Positions 55,012-64,000 of a stretch of DNA of 64,000 nt are shown here, one piece after another (within the stretch, counting starts at the first letter, position 1; each line of letters starts with the position of its first letter). The notes under the pieces are model-generated. The model searched no databases. It was given only the letters and a program-made list of their open reading frames with translations, and was not told the DNA's origin. The stretch covers positions 496,001-560,000 of the forward strand of contig NZ_PJNI01000001.1 in the NCBI RefSeq assembly GCF_002844555.1, read 5' to 3'. Position numbers and translations under genes: made by a program. Source of the stretch: Brumimicrobium salinarum. Lineage in GTDB: Bacteria; Bacteroidota; Bacteroidia; Flavobacteriales_D; Crocinitomicaceae.

Positions 55012-55040
55012 CAAAGTTATTTAAAAAAATGAAATATCAA
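55012..55040 (-). promoter_or_regulatory. promoter of the WD40-caspase gene
   Basis: On the minus strand TTG (55040-55038), an 18-base spacer, TAACTTTG (55019-55012). Close to the consensus; transcript start near 55006, giving a leader of about 10 bases. Confidence 0.6.
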
Positions 55041-55260
55041 GCTATGAAATTGAACATTTCTTAAGTTGTAAGGAGACTTGTAAAATCGTTGAAATACCAA
55101 TAAGTTAATTTCATTTTAACTTGATTAAATTCATTAGACCCAATGTATTTTTATAAATATCACTTGAGAGGTTTATGATGGCCTTTCTTATGCTAATTAC
55201 TGACTAAAATTTGCTGTACAATTTTCTACTAAAACTTCTTTAATACTTCATTCTAGTCCG

Positions 55261-55268
55261 TATATTTG
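55261..55268 (+). promoter_or_regulatory. -7 element before the threonine dehydrogenase gene
   Basis: TATATTTG matches TAnnTTTG, 23 bases before the ATG at 55292. Confidence 0.45.
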
Positions 55269-55291
55269 CAGCTTAAGATTAAAGTAGTGTT

Positions 55292-56242
55292 ATGAAAAAG
55301 GTATTAGTCATTGGTGCAGCGGGACAAATTGGTACAGAACTCGTTCAGTTATTGGTAGATAAATTCGGGCAAGATGCCGTAATAGCATCGGATATTAAAG
55401 AGGATGCTCCTTCTGCATTAAAAGCATACAATTATATGCCTTTGAATGTTCTTGATGGAGAAAGTTTGACAAATATCGTTAAAGAACATAACGTAACAGA
55501 AGTATATCTTTTAGCTGCTCTTCTTTCTGCAACAGCTGAGCAACAGCCAAAGTTTGCATGGCAACTCAATATGGAAGGTTTGTTTAATGTTTTGGATCTT
55601 GCTAAAGATGGTTTAATTAAGAAGGTGTTCTGGCCAAGTTCGATTGCAGTTTTTGGTCCTACGACACCAAAAAATAACACGCCTCAGCATACCATAATGG
55701 AGCCAAGCACTGTGTATGGTATATCTAAGCAAGCAGGAGAGCAATGGTGTAATTACTACTTTGAAAAATATGGAGTAGACGTTAGGAGCATTCGATATCC
55801 AGGATTGATTTCATACACTGCACTTCCAGGTGGAGGAACAACAGATTATGCAGTGGATATTTTCTATCATGCGAAAAAATATGGAAAATACACGTCTTTT
55901 GTGAACGCAGAAACACGGTTGCCAATGATGTATATGAATGACGCCGTTCGCGCAACCGTTGAGTTGATGGAAGCTCCAGCTGAAAAGATAAAGATAAGAA
56001 ACTCTTATAACCTTGCTGGTATTAGCTTTACACCAGAGGATTTAACTAACGAAATACGAAAACATATTCCGAGCTTTGAAATCGATTATGAGGTTGATTT
56101 TAGACAAGAAATTGCGGATACATGGCCCGACGCGATAAATGATGAGCGTGCGCAAAAAGAATGGGGTTGGAAACAACAGTATGACTTAAAGAAACTTACA
56201 TCTTTGATGTTAGAAAAGGTTGATACTGACGCTATAGATTGA
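55292..56242 (+). CDS. SDR-type L-threonine 3-dehydrogenase / epimerase-family oxidoreductase
   Basis: 316 residues. Extended short-chain dehydrogenase: NAD motif GAAGQIGTEL (residues 8-17), D39-type acidic residue after strand 2, catalytic serine in WPSSIAVFG and Y-x3-K in TVYGISKQAG. The segment YPGLISYTALPGGGTTDYAV matches the SDR-type threonine dehydrogenases characterised in flavobacteria, distinguishing it from UDP-glucose epimerases. It oxidises L-threonine to 2-amino-3-ketobutyrate. Monocistronic with its own -7 element. Assignment to threonine is strong but not proven by sequence alone. Confidence 0.85.
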   Translation: MKKVLVIGAAGQIGTELVQLLVDKFGQDAVIASDIKEDAPSALKAYNYMPLNVLDGESLTNIVKEHNVTEVYLLAALLSATAEQQPKFAWQLNMEGLFNVLDLAKDGLIKKVFWPSSIAVFGPTTPKNNTPQHTIMEPSTVYGISKQAGEQWCNYYFEKYGVDVRSIRYPGLISYTALPGGGTTDYAVDIFYHAKKYGKYTSFVNAETRLPMMYMNDAVRATVELMEAPAEKIKIRNSYNLAGISFTPEDLTNEIRKHIPSFEIDYEVDFRQEIADTWPDAINDERAQKEWGWKQQYDLKKLTSLMLEKVDTDAID

Positions 56243-56374
56243 TTATCTGATAAGTTTGTCCTTTTATCTATTTAAAACTGGGACTTATCGAAAAATTGGC
56301 ACGATAATCGATTAATTTTTAAATATTTTGTTACTTTGCTGTAATGCTATACTTTTAAACTAATTATTTAGGAC

Positions 56375-57250
56375 ATGAAAATTTTACTTTCTTTACTTCT
56401 TTCCTTTTGCATCTCAAGTTGTTATGTTTTTTCGGCTGTCAACCCAACACAGCACGATCAGGAGAAGCCAGAGATCAATAAGAGAGACGAAAAAGGAAAA
56501 AAACAAGGAAAATGGATCTTTTATGGAAAAGACCAACCTGAGAAAGGATTTCCACCCGAAGGTAAAATATCTGAAGGACCATTTAAGAATGACCGAAAAA
56601 ACGGTGTTTGGATTCTTTATTTTAATGATGGTGAAACTCCAAAGCTTGAAGGGACCTATGTTAACAATAGACCTAATGGTTCTTTTGTAAAATATCATCC
56701 CAACGGAAAAATTAAAGAACAAGGAACTTTTGAAAAAAGATTTTATTCAGATTCTCTTAAAAGGTTTAACGAAGAAGGAATACTTATTTATGAAGGTAAT
56801 TACGATGAAACAGGTCAAGAAAATGGTACTGTGAAGTATTTTCATGACAATGGTAATCCAGAGTTTGTTTATGAGGCTAAGAATGGTGTTCCAACAGGAA
56901 AAGCTACTCGGTATTGGCCAAATGGAGATGTGAAAGAAGAAATAGTTTTCGGAGAAGATGGTAAGGTTGTGGAAACCACGGGAGAAATTGAACGTGAAAA
57001 CAAAGAGGTAGAAGTTAAAAAACCAGGTGATGAAAATGTTAAAACAGCACCTAAACCAGAAAACGTGAAGAAGTTTAAACCTAATGCTTACAATAAAATC
57101 TTTAATGATGATAAAGAGCTGTGGCAAGAAGGTGAATTTAAGAACGGTAAGTTATATGATGGTCGTTTGTACATATATGATGAGGATGGATTGCTTTTCA
57201 AAGTTGAAGTTTATAAAGAAGGTAAATATCATTCTGATGGACAACTCTAA
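56375..57250 (+). CDS. MORN-like repeat (YwqK-type) lipoprotein
   Basis: 291 residues. Lipoprotein-like N-terminus (MKILLSLLLSFCISSCYVF). Tandem MORN_2-type units of about 22 residues follow: GKKQGKWIFYGKD, GPFKNDRKNGVWILYF, GTYVNNRPNGSFVKYHPNGKI, GNYDETGQENGTVKYFHDNG, GVPTGKATRYWPNGDVK. A charged linker (KKPGDENVKTAPKPENVKK) separates a last repeat near the C-terminus. The family includes YwqK-like antitoxins, but no toxin gene lies next to it and the lipoprotein signal argues for an envelope role. A terminator follows. Confidence 0.78.
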   Translation: MKILLSLLLSFCISSCYVFSAVNPTQHDQEKPEINKRDEKGKKQGKWIFYGKDQPEKGFPPEGKISEGPFKNDRKNGVWILYFNDGETPKLEGTYVNNRPNGSFVKYHPNGKIKEQGTFEKRFYSDSLKRFNEEGILIYEGNYDETGQENGTVKYFHDNGNPEFVYEAKNGVPTGKATRYWPNGDVKEEIVFGEDGKVVETTGEIERENKEVEVKKPGDENVKTAPKPENVKKFKPNAYNKIFNDDKELWQEGEFKNGKLYDGRLYIYDEDGLLFKVEVYKEGKYHSDGQL

Positions 57251-57273
57251 AATTTATTAGTCAATAAAATATT

Positions 57274-57301
57274 AAGGGAACTATAAAAGTTCCCTTTTTT
57301 A
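57274..57301 (+). terminator. rho-independent terminator
   Basis: AAGGGAACT (57274-57282) pairs with AGTTCCCTT (57288-57296), followed by TTTT. Confidence 0.82.
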
Positions 57302-57349
57302 TGCATTAATTTATTGTAAATTCGCAGGCACATCTTCAAATTAGATAAA

Positions 57350-58828
57350 ATGTTATATAAAGATAATGAGCTTAAAATCACCAATAGCTTAACAGGTAAA
57401 AAAGAGGTTTTTAAACCAATTTTAGATGGTTTTGTGGGTCTTTATGTTTGTGGGCCAACTGTTTATAGTCATGTGCATCTCGGAAATTGTAGAACATTTA
57501 TCTCGTTTGATACCATTTACCGTTATCTGTTACACTTAGGATATAAAGTACGTTATGTTAGAAATATAACAGATGCAGGACATCTTGAAAATGATGCAGA
57601 AGAAGGTGAAGATAAGATTGCTAAAAAAGCGAGGCTGGAGCAATTAGAGCCTATGGAAATTGTTCAACGTTATACTTTAGATTTTCATAAAATATTGGGT
57701 CAATTCAATAATCTTCCGCCAAATATTGAACCCACAGCAACAGGACATATTATTGAGCAGATTGAAATGATTTTAGATATTATTGATAACGGTTTCGCTT
57801 ATGAAGCGAATGGTTCTGTGTATTTTGATGTTGAGAAATATAACGAAAGCAACAACTATGGTGAGCTTTCAAAACGAAAAATAGAAGACCTCATTTCAGG
57901 AACGCGTTCTTTGGACGGACAAGAAGAAAAAAAATCTCCACTTGACTTTGCGCTTTGGAAAGATGCTAAACCAGAACACATCATGAAATGGCCATCTCCA
58001 TGGGGTTTAGGTTTTCCTGGTTGGCATTTGGAATGTTCGGCAATGAGTACAAAATATTTAGGTGAAAAATTTGATATTCATGGTGGTGGTATGGATTTAA
58101 AATTTCCTCACCACGAATGCGAAATTGCACAAGGAACCGCAGCAACGGGTGAAAAGCCTGTTAATTATTGGATGCATGCTAATATGCTGACGTTGAATGG
58201 TAAAAAAATGAGTAAATCGACAGGAAACACCCTGCTTCCTGAAGAGTTATTTTCAGGAAACAATGAAGCCTTAGGTCGCGCGTATCATCCTATTGTTGTA
58301 CGTTTCTTCATGATGCAAGCCCATTATGCAAGTGTTTTAGATTTTAGTGCTGAAGCATTAAATGCAGCTGAAAAAGGGTTCAACAGATTAATGGAAGCCA
58401 GCAAACTATTGAAAGACCTACAAACAAGTGAAAGCTCTTCAATAGACATTAACGGATTAATTGCCAAATTTTACACGGCAATGAACGATGACTTCAACAC
58501 TCCTGTTTTAGTATCTCACTTATTTGAAGCCGCAAAGTTTATTCAAGCCGTAAAAGCAGGTAAAGAAACCATTACCACAAATGATTTAGCAGTCCTTTCT
58601 AAAGAAATGAATGCTTTTATCTTCGATGTGATGGGATTAACAGAACTTTCAGAAGAAAAGGAGGAAAGCGACAGTTTGGACATTGTTATGGATTTGGTAT
58701 TACAAATGCGTCAACAAGCTAGAGAAAACAAGGACTGGACCACAGCAGATGCCATTCGTGACAAATTAAATGAGGCGAAAATTACCGTGAAAGACGATAA
58801 AGACGGTGTAACATGGAAAGCAAAGTAG
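57350..58828 (+). CDS. cysS: cysteinyl-tRNA synthetase
   Basis: 492 residues. HIGH motif in [13 protein letters not shown] (about residues 29-41), zinc ligands in 'WHLECSAMS' and [10 protein letters not shown], and the KMSKS loop KMSKSTGN. The C-terminal DALR-like domain ends [19 protein letters not shown]. Charges tRNA-Cys. An in-frame A8 tract at about 57927-57934 (GAA GAA AAA AAA TCT) is intact here. Followed 170 bases later by the initiator tRNA gene, which has its own promoter. Confidence 0.96.
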   Translation: MLYKDNELKITNSLTGKKEVFKPILDGFVGLYVCGPTVYSHVHLGNCRTFISFDTIYRYLLHLGYKVRYVRNITDAGHLENDAEEGEDKIAKKARLEQLEPMEIVQRYTLDFHKILGQFNNLPPNIEPTATGHIIEQIEMILDIIDNGFAYEANGSVYFDVEKYNESNNYGELSKRKIEDLISGTRSLDGQEEKKSPLDFALWKDAKPEHIMKWPSPWGLGFPGWHLECSAMSTKYLGEKFDIHGGGMDLKFPHHECEIAQGTAATGEKPVNYWMHANMLTLNGKKMSKSTGNTLLPEELFSGNNEALGRAYHPIVVRFFMMQAHYASVLDFSAEALNAAEKGFNRLMEASKLLKDLQTSESSSIDINGLIAKFYTAMNDDFNTPVLVSHLFEAAKFIQAVKAGKETITTNDLAVLSKEMNAFIFDVMGLTELSEEKEESDSLDIVMDLVLQMRQQARENKDWTTADAIRDKLNEAKITVKDDKDGVTWKAK

Positions 58829-58899
58829 GATTTTATTGTTGTAGTGATTTGATTGTCTTTAAGTTAGTTGTTTTTTTAAATTAATTACTTTTAAAAGTT

Positions 58900-58928
58900 T
58901 TGAAATCCATAAAATGTCTGTATATTTG
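58900..58928 (+). promoter_or_regulatory. promoter of the initiator tRNA gene
   Basis: TTG (58900-58902, within TTTTG), an 18-base spacer and TATATTTG (58921-58928), close to the Bacteroidota consensus. The leader includes a small CCGC/GCGG hairpin. Confidence 0.7.
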
Positions 58929-58996
58929 CAATCCGCTTGAGGCGGAAATGCGTAACGCAAACGTATCAATTTAGATAAAATTACATAAAGATATAT

Positions 58997-59072
<76 letters not shown>

Positions 59073-59074
59073 TT

Positions 59075-59108
59075 AAAGTGGCAATTGATTTATCAGTTGC
59101 CACTTTTT
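59075..59108 (+). terminator. terminator after initiator tRNA
   Basis: AAAGTGGCAA (59075-59084) pairs with TTGCCACTTT (59097-59106) with a TTGA tail. The rest of the 307-base interval up to 59379 holds only the arsR promoter. Confidence 0.7.
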
Positions 59109-59341
59109 GATTTCATTCCAAGTGAAATATTTGTAGTGCCTAATAAATACTCCTCTTTTAAGAACTCTGTAATATCAGCTTCACCGTGAGTTTACAATGA
59201 GGTCTATTTTGCTTGATGTAAAGTAATGAATTGATGGATTTGTCTTTGGATGAACTTACCTTTTTCGTTTAATGCGACAGAATAACCTATTTAAAACTCT
59301 TAAGTATATCTAAGAAGGAGTAGACTTTTTCTATAAAATAA

Positions 59342-59376
59342 TTGTCATTTAAATAATTAATCGTAATTTTACGATT
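59342..59376 (+). promoter_or_regulatory. arsR promoter with overlapping ArsR operator
   Basis: TTG (59342-59344), a 19-base spacer and TAATTTTA (59364-59371) make a near-consensus promoter. The perfect inverted repeat AATCGTAA-TT-TTACGATT (59359-59376) covers the -7 element and ends three bases before the arsR ATG. This is the classical ArsR/SmtB operator layout, implying autorepression relieved by arsenite or antimonite. Confidence 0.75.
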
Positions 59377-59379
59377 GAT

Positions 59380-59721
59380 ATGAAGACAAAGTTAAAAACA
59401 ACTCCAGAAAATAGATTTACCGAAGAGCAAAATCAGATTGCTTTGTTCGCAAAAGCGCTCGGACATCCGGCAAGAGTGAAAATATTACAGTATTTATTTG
59501 AAACAAAATCTTGTGTTTGTGGTGATATCGTAGATGAAATTGGATTGGCACAATCTACTATTTCTCAGCATTTAAAAGAATTAAAGAAAACTGGATTAAT
59601 CCAAGGTACTGTGGAAGGAACTAGCGTTTGTTATTGTATTAATAACGAGAGCTGGACAAAAATGAAGGATTTGTTGGTGGAGTTTTTTGATCAGGACTTA
59701 ATTAAAACAGATTGTTGTTAA
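59380..59721 (+). CDS. arsR: ArsR/SmtB family metalloregulator
   Basis: 113 residues. Winged helix-turn-helix ([45 protein letters not shown]). C45 and C47 in SCVCGDIV are the arsenite-binding thiol pair of the alpha-3 helix (CVCDL in classical ArsR). The C-terminus ends DCC, providing further thiols. First gene of the arsenic operon, with its operator at 59359-59376. It probably represses the four-gene operon in the absence of arsenite. Confidence 0.93.
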   Translation: MKTKLKTTPENRFTEEQNQIALFAKALGHPARVKILQYLFETKSCVCGDIVDEIGLAQSTISQHLKELKKTGLIQGTVEGTSVCYCINNESWTKMKDLLVEFFDQDLIKTDCC

Positions 59722-59740
59722 AATTGAAAGGCATTTCGAG

Positions 59741-59779
59741 AGCGCAAGCTACCGCGAGCTTGTAGCTCGTGGTCTTGCT
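59741..59779. repeat. REP-like bulged hairpin between arsR and DUF6428
   Basis: AGC(GC)AAG(CT)ACC(G)CGAGC on the left arm and GCTCGTGGTCTTGCT on the right fold into a long stem with three small bulges around a TTGTA loop. GC-rich against an AT-rich background, within an operon. Resembles the palindromic repeats (REP) scattered in many genomes of this phylum. Confidence 0.45.
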
Positions 59780-59839
59780 AAAAAACTAACGACATCCGGC
59801 AGCAGCATAGTAAACAAAACATTTAAAAAAATATAAAAT

Positions 59840-60307
59840 ATGAAATTATCAGAAGTTAAAACAGCGTTAACAAACTTGGAAACAATTGCGTTTCAATTGC
59901 CGAATGGAGAATTAGTTCCTAATCACTTTCACGTTACGGAAGTTGGGAAAATCACCAAGAATTTTATTGATTGTGGCGGCACAGTAAGAAACGAAGAGGT
60001 CATTAATTTCCAATTGTGGAACGCCAATGATTACGATCACAGATTGCACCCAGAGAAATTATTAAGCATTATCGAATTGTCAGAAAAGGTGTTGGAATTA
60101 AAGGACCAAGAAATCGAAGTGGAATACCAAGGTCAAACCATCGAGAAATTCGCATTAGAATTTGACGGAAAAAACTTCTTGTTAGTAACAAAACAGACAG
60201 ATTGTTTAGCACTAGATAAATGTGGAATTCCAGAAGAGAAACCAAAGGTTAAAATGGCAGATTTAGGTGATGCCAATGGATGTACGCCAGGTGGAGGATG
60301 TTGTTAG
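59840..60307 (+). CDS. DUF6428 family protein of the arsenic operon
   Basis: 155 residues. Matches the conserved DUF6428 pattern found next to ars genes in this phylum: MKLSEVKTALTNLETIAFQL, LVPNHFHVTEVGKITKNFIDCGG, and a region ending VTKQTDCLALDKCGIP. The C-terminus is cysteine-rich (NGCTPGGGCC), with additional cysteines at DCLALDKC, suiting arsenite binding. Function unproven; a soluble arsenite chaperone or sensor is a fair guess. Lies between arsR and the arsC-like gene. Confidence 0.82.
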   Translation: MKLSEVKTALTNLETIAFQLPNGELVPNHFHVTEVGKITKNFIDCGGTVRNEEVINFQLWNANDYDHRLHPEKLLSIIELSEKVLELKDQEIEVEYQGQTIEKFALEFDGKNFLLVTKQTDCLALDKCGIPEEKPKVKMADLGDANGCTPGGGCC

Positions 60308-60421
60308 TTAATTATGAATGATAAATGTTGAATTATGAATTTTAAAAGTCTTACATAAATCTACGAATTGAAATTTAAGACAGAGTTTTTAGGTGAGATC
60401 AATTGAAGATTCTTCTTTCTT

Positions 60422-60486
60422 CTCCGTGTAACTCTGTGAAAAGCCTCCGTGCATCTCCGTGTAATAAAAAAAGCACCACCGGTGCT
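60422..60486. repeat. CTCCGTG-type direct repeats and small hairpin
   Basis: CTCCGTG occurs three times in 60422-60466 (with an ACTCTGTG variant between), then AGCACC-ACC-GGTGCT (60472-60486) forms a tight hairpin before the arsC-like gene. These repeats are not coding. Confidence 0.4.
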
Positions 60487-60509
60487 AAACCAACTTTATA
60501 GCATAATCA

Positions 60510-61133
60510 ATGAAACTATTTGATAAACTAGAACAATTCACAAGCCAAATCGATATTACAACTATCGATGAAAAACGAAAAAACACCCTTCAACCCTTAA
60601 TTGAATTTATTCAGGAAAAAGTCGATAAAGAAGAAGCTGTAAAACTCAATTTTATCTGCACGCACAATTCCAGACGAAGTCATTTGGCTCAAATTTGGGC
60701 ACAAACCATGGCGCATTATTATGGTGTTTCGAATATAAATTGTTTTTCGGGAGGAACAGAAGCAACAGCAATTTATCCAGCGGTGATTGAGACTTTGAAA
60801 AATACTGGATTTAACATTTGCACGATAACTTCCTCAGAAAACCCGAAATACTCCATAAAATTCACAGAGGAGGAAGCTTCAATTGTTGCCTTTTCAAAAC
60901 GATGGAATGATTTATCAAATCCGAAAGATTCGTTTTGTGCGATCATGACCTGCTCCGAAGCTGATGGCGATTGTCCCGTAGTTTTAGGAGCAGAAAAACG
61001 TTTTCCTATACATTACAACGATCCAAAAGTATTTGATCATTCCCCAAGCAAAATGGAAGAATACAATAAGACAAGTATTCAAACCGCTACAGAAATGAGC
61101 TATGTTTTCTCTCAAATAAAAGTCAAGAATTAG
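60510..61133 (+). CDS. arsC: arsenate reductase of the low-molecular-weight phosphatase fold
   Basis: 207 residues. CX5R active-site loop: C50-T-H-N-S-R-R56 ([14 protein letters not shown]). Two more cysteines near the C-terminal side ([10 protein letters not shown]) match the redox triad of thioredoxin-linked arsenate reductases. [18 protein letters not shown] is a family element. Reduces arsenate to arsenite for export by Acr3, whose gene starts three bases downstream. Could also act as a tyrosine phosphatase, but the context decides for arsenate. Confidence 0.9.
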   Translation: MKLFDKLEQFTSQIDITTIDEKRKNTLQPLIEFIQEKVDKEEAVKLNFICTHNSRRSHLAQIWAQTMAHYYGVSNINCFSGGTEATAIYPAVIETLKNTGFNICTITSSENPKYSIKFTEEEASIVAFSKRWNDLSNPKDSFCAIMTCSEADGDCPVVLGAEKRFPIHYNDPKVFDHSPSKMEEYNKTSIQTATEMSYVFSQIKVKN

Positions 61134-61135
61134 TT

Positions 61136-62182
61136 ATGAAAAATATGAGTTTTCTCAATAGAAATCTAACCCTTTGGATTTTTGTTGCCATGGCAATTGG
61201 TGTTGGAATTGGTTATTTCGTTCCAACTTTCCCTGATTTTGTAAATTCATTAAGCAGTGGTTCCACGAATATTCCTATCGCAATCGGATTAATTTTAATG
61301 ATGTATCCTCCGCTTGCCAAAGTGAATTATAAACTCTTACCCAAAGTTTTTCGCAACACAAAAATTCTATCCATTTCCCTTTTGTTGAATTGGGTGATTG
61401 GCCCAATTTTAATGTTCACTTTGGCTATTATATTCTTACATGACCATCCAGAATACATGGCCGGAATAATTTTAATTGGATTAGCCCGATGCATTGCCAT
61501 GGTGATGGTTTGGAATGATCTCGCCGAAGGAAGTAGCGAGTACGGCGCAGGACTAGTGGCGCTGAACAGCATCTTCCAAGTTTTCGCATATAGTTTTTAT
61601 GCGTGGATCTTCATTACGGTTTTACCTCCTTATTTTGGATTCGAAGGGGTAATTATGGATGTTTCGATTGCTACAATTGCCGAAAGTGTGGCCATTTACT
61701 TAGGAATTCCATTTTTAATGGGACTTTTGAGTCGACAAATACTCATCAAACAAAAAGGCAAAAAGTGGTTCACAGAAAAGTTTATTCCTGCGATATCTCC
61801 ACTCACATTGATTGCTTTATTGTTTACAATTGTCATTATGTTTTCACTTAAAGGTGAGTTAATCGTTGAAATCCCAATGGATGTTGTGATTATCGCCATT
61901 CCATTGATTCTTTACTTTACCTTAATGTTCTTCATTAGCTTTTTCTTTACCAAAGCCATGGGAACTTCCTACGACAAAACCGCTTCCGTTGCGTTTACTG
62001 CCGCAGGGAATAATTTCGAATTGGCCATCGCAGTTTCTATTGCTGTTTTCGGATTAAACTCTGGTCAAGCCTTCGCAGGAGTGATTGGTCCTTTGGTTGA
62101 AGTCCCAGTGCTGATTTTATTGGTGAACATATCCTTGTGGTTAAGCAAAAAATTTAAACCCATCAAAGGAATGTTGAAATGA
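61136..62182 (+). CDS. acr3: ACR3-type arsenite efflux transporter
   Basis: 348 residues, ten membrane helices, normal for Acr3. The conserved cysteine lies in [17 protein letters not shown] (about residue 121), essential for arsenite transport in characterised homologues. [19 protein letters not shown] and [16 protein letters not shown] are family signatures. Exports arsenite driven by the proton gradient. Last gene of the operon. Confidence 0.95.
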   Translation: MKNMSFLNRNLTLWIFVAMAIGVGIGYFVPTFPDFVNSLSSGSTNIPIAIGLILMMYPPLAKVNYKLLPKVFRNTKILSISLLLNWVIGPILMFTLAIIFLHDHPEYMAGIILIGLARCIAMVMVWNDLAEGSSEYGAGLVALNSIFQVFAYSFYAWIFITVLPPYFGFEGVIMDVSIATIAESVAIYLGIPFLMGLLSRQILIKQKGKKWFTEKFIPAISPLTLIALLFTIVIMFSLKGELIVEIPMDVVIIAIPLILYFTLMFFISFFFTKAMGTSYDKTASVAFTAAGNNFELAIAVSIAVFGLNSGQAFAGVIGPLVEVPVLILLVNISLWLSKKFKPIKGMLK

Positions 62183-62385
62183 TTTTATATGCGTGTAGGA
62201 TTATCTGTTTTGTCGAAGTTGTCGCTTTATCTTTTTTTGAATGTTTTATTTTGGAGTAAGAAATAAAACCACTTTATAAAAAAAAGAAAAATGGTTTTGT
62301 ATTTTCTCACAGAATAAAAACAATCACAGCAAAAAAAGACCATATTGAATAACAATACAGTCTTCTAATTAATTTAATTAATCAA

Positions 62386-62709
62386 TTATTTTTGAAGCTT
62401 TTTATTCTTCTTTTTCAAATCTTCAAGTTTCTTTTCGAGAGAAGTAATCACATCTTCAGCTTTATAACTCATGCTGGAAAGTGTCATTTCTAATTTCTTG
62501 TCAAAATCTTTCTTTTTCTCTTCAGCAGTCAGGGCAATATCCTCTCTTTTTTGATTCACCCAATCTTTTACATCGTTTGTGGTGCCAGCTGCTTTGTATC
62601 TTATTAGCTCTCTTGTTTTACTTCCTTTTCTTGGTGCATATAAAATCCCTAGTCCTGTTCCAATTGCTGCACCAATTAAAAAACTTTTTATATCACTTCC
62701 GTTTGCCAT
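62386..62709 (-). CDS. YtxH domain-containing protein
   Basis: 107 residues. The N-terminus is the YtxH/glycine-zipper-like membrane segment (SFLIGAAIGTGLGILYAPRKGSKTRE), where APRKG is the family hallmark. The rest is a highly charged coiled coil (KKKDFDKKLEMTLSSM, ITSLEKKLEDLKKKNKKL). Probably a small envelope or stress protein of the general stress kind, but no direct function is known. Monocistronic on the minus strand; the region 62710-62926 upstream holds nothing I recognise. Confidence 0.85.
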   Translation of the reverse strand: MANGSDIKSFLIGAAIGTGLGILYAPRKGSKTRELIRYKAAGTTNDVKDWVNQKREDIALTAEEKKKDFDKKLEMTLSSMSYKAEDVITSLEKKLEDLKKKNKKLQK

Positions 62710-62926
62710 AATATTATCTTTTTAAAATTTATTTAATTACAAATTGTAGTGTTAAAATAAGGATTTTAAAGCGATTAGTACTAAGTAATTAAGTTAATAA
62801 GTGATAAAAAATACGTTGATTTTTGGTTTGAGCGTGAAATACGATTCTAAAAGAAGATCAATCTGCTTTTGATTATTAATACGGTTATCCTTTTATCAAG
62901 ACCACGTTAAAAATTAAAATTAATCC

Positions 62927-64000
62927 TTAAACATTACTTTCCATCTCTATCAATGTAATTTCTGGTCGCATTCCAATTCTTGCAGGAAAACCTAACCAAC
63001 CCAAACCTCTATTCACGTACAAGTATTGACCGTTTTCTTCATAAAGTCCCGCCCAATGCTTGAACTTGTACTTGATTGGGCTCCATTGCTTATTTTTGAC
63101 GCTAATTCCGGCTTGCATTCCGTGGGTGTGACCTGCCAACATCAATGAAATATCGGTTTTTTCAATAACTTCTTCTGTCCAATGCATAGGATCGTGAGAA
63201 AGCAAAAGTTTAAACGGAATTTCGTTTACATTTTTAAGGGCTTTCTGTAAATCTCCGTATTGTTTAAACGGCGGTAAACCCCAGTTTTCCACTCCTACAA
63301 TTACTATTTCAGCCTCATCTTTTCGAATAATTTCAGCTTCATTATTTAAAAGTTTAAAATCGATTTTCTTAAAGAAATGCTGAATCAACTCAAAGTTTTG
63401 GCGTTTTGCTTTGGGTGAAGTCCAGTTGCTGTAGTCGCCATAATCGTGGTTCCCTAAAATGGCATATTTTCCTTCTTTGGCTTTTAATTGCTTGAAAATT
63501 TTGTCCCAACCTTTGAGTTCGATTGCGTAATTATTCACTAAATCGCCAGTCATGAAGATGAAATCTGGCTCAAGCTTGTTGATGATCTCAATGGCGGGTT
63601 TTAGCTTTTTGTATTTGTAGTCAAAACTGCCCAAGTGTAAATCCGAAATTTGAACGACTTTCATGCCATCAAAGGCTTTGGGAAGTAAATCAAATTGGAC
63701 TTTTTCGCGATAGACTTTAAAACGGTAAACAGATCTTACAATTCCATTTAAAATAACGAAGAAAGGCAGAAATCCAGATAGTAATCCTACAATTGAAATA
63801 ATCAAAACGGATTGTGTTTCAGAAAACAAGAAATTCGTGAAATACAATATAGAAATGACAATTACGAAAATCAATTTAGGTGCAAAAGACAAAATTCCCA
63901 ATCCGTAAAACCGAGAAATAATAGCTTGTCGTCTTTTGGGATGCACTCGGTCTAATCGAATTTTAAGTAAAAGAATAGCAGTAATTAATCCAACGGTAAA
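62927..64000 (-). CDS. membrane-anchored metallophosphoesterase, start outside the window
   Basis: Calcineurin-like phosphoesterase. The minus-strand frame is open to the right window edge (extra residues read TVGLITAILLLKIRLDRV ahead of HPKRRQ). The apparent start at 63946 is a GTG inside this frame, so the true start lies outside. Three or more membrane helices precede the catalytic domain: QISDLHLGS, FMTGDLVNN, GNHDYGD, LLSHDPMHW and AGHTHGMQAG form the five metal-binding blocks. Family members hydrolyse UDP-2,3-diacylglucosamine-like or cyclic nucleotide substrates; this one resembles the YkuE-type membrane phosphoesterases. Confidence 0.9.
   Translation of the reverse strand, partial: FTVGLITAILLLKIRLDRVHPKRRQAIISRFYGLGILSFAPKLIFVIVISILYFTNFLFSETQSVLIISIVGLLSGFLPFFVILNGIVRSVYRFKVYREKVQFDLLPKAFDGMKVVQISDLHLGSFDYKYKKLKPAIEIINKLEPDFIFMTGDLVNNYAIELKGWDKIFKQLKAKEGKYAILGNHDYGDYSNWTSPKAKRQNFELIQHFFKKIDFKLLNNEAEIIRKDEAEIVIVGVENWGLPPFKQYGDLQKALKNVNEIPFKLLLSHDPMHWTEEVIEKTDISLMLAGHTHGMQAGISVKNKQWSPIKYKFKHWAGLYEENGQYLYVNRGLGWLGFPARIGMRPEITLIEMESNV

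Noticed and set aside
56747-57127. 126-codon minus-strand frame inside the MORN-like gene
   Set aside because: Antisense of the repeats, a phenylalanine/isoleucine-rich artefact.
56375-57250. YwqK-type antitoxin reading of the MORN-like protein
   Set aside because: No toxin gene next to it and a lipoprotein signal peptide; an envelope protein is more likely.

Overview
The window comes from an AT-rich member of the Bacteroidota, most likely a Flavobacteriales-type marine or aquatic bacterium. The grounds are: several promoters of the TTG-N18/19-TAnnTTTG type; secreted proteins ending in type IX secretion sorting domains (type A with a 'YPNP' motif and type B gliding-motility type); a fused MurF-alanine racemase; an SDR-type threonine dehydrogenase; and the dut / nucleotidyltransferase / TPR / DUF4292 / EnvC gene order. 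No phage, plasmid, CRISPR array or complete insertion sequence is visible.

Layout. 1-2.9 kb is a light/carotenoid module on the minus strand: a CarH-like MerR/B12 sensor, then a 1.2 kb gene-free stretch holding MITE-like repeats, then an ECF sigma factor that overlaps a phytoene desaturase cut by the window edge. 3.1-5.5 kb holds a CxxC carboxymuconolactone decarboxylase-type protein, a DEAD-box helicase and a peroxiredoxin. 5.5-9.8 kb is a minus-strand nitrosative-stress type operon: Ric with a fused DUF2249, a DUF1858/DUF2249 protein, a multi-pass membrane protein, a MIP18/DUF59 protein and a methyltransferase. An Fnr-type box lies upstream of it, and a perfect inverted repeat sits in front of the methyltransferase. 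10-14.5 kb has a GNAT, a symporter gene with a large internal deletion, a DoxX protein, fructosamine kinase, peptidyl-tRNA hydrolase and a frameshifted NtrC-like regulator. 14.9-20 kb has a large T9SS type-B protein, a Crp/Fnr regulator and pirin. 20-32.8 kb holds an AddB-like nuclease, a BCCT transporter with a universal stress protein, a frameshifted flippase and the envelope operon dut to EnvC. 33-39 kb has fumC, a secreted M43 metalloprotease and lysS. 39.5-45 kb has a TPR hybrid sensor kinase next to a repeat-rich secreted protein. 45-48 kb has tdk and murF-alr. 48-55 kb has a TonB receptor, a small membrane protein and a WD40-caspase protein. 55-59 kb has tdh, a MORN-like lipoprotein, cysS and initiator tRNA-Met. 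59.4-62.2 kb is an arsenic operon (arsR, DUF6428, arsC-like, acr3), followed by a YtxH protein and a membrane metallophosphoesterase cut by the right edge.

The most unusual feature of the window is that the response regulator, the flippase and the TPR protein are each interrupted at A7 tracts, and adding one A at each tract restores a family-like reading frame. The TPR gene has three such sites, the last of which also creates an apparent fusion to DUF4292. Two further genes (M43 protease signal peptide, small ORF at 47.8 kb) show similar one-base losses. This is either homopolymer sequencing error, real decay, or slippage-rescued expression; the DNA alone cannot decide.
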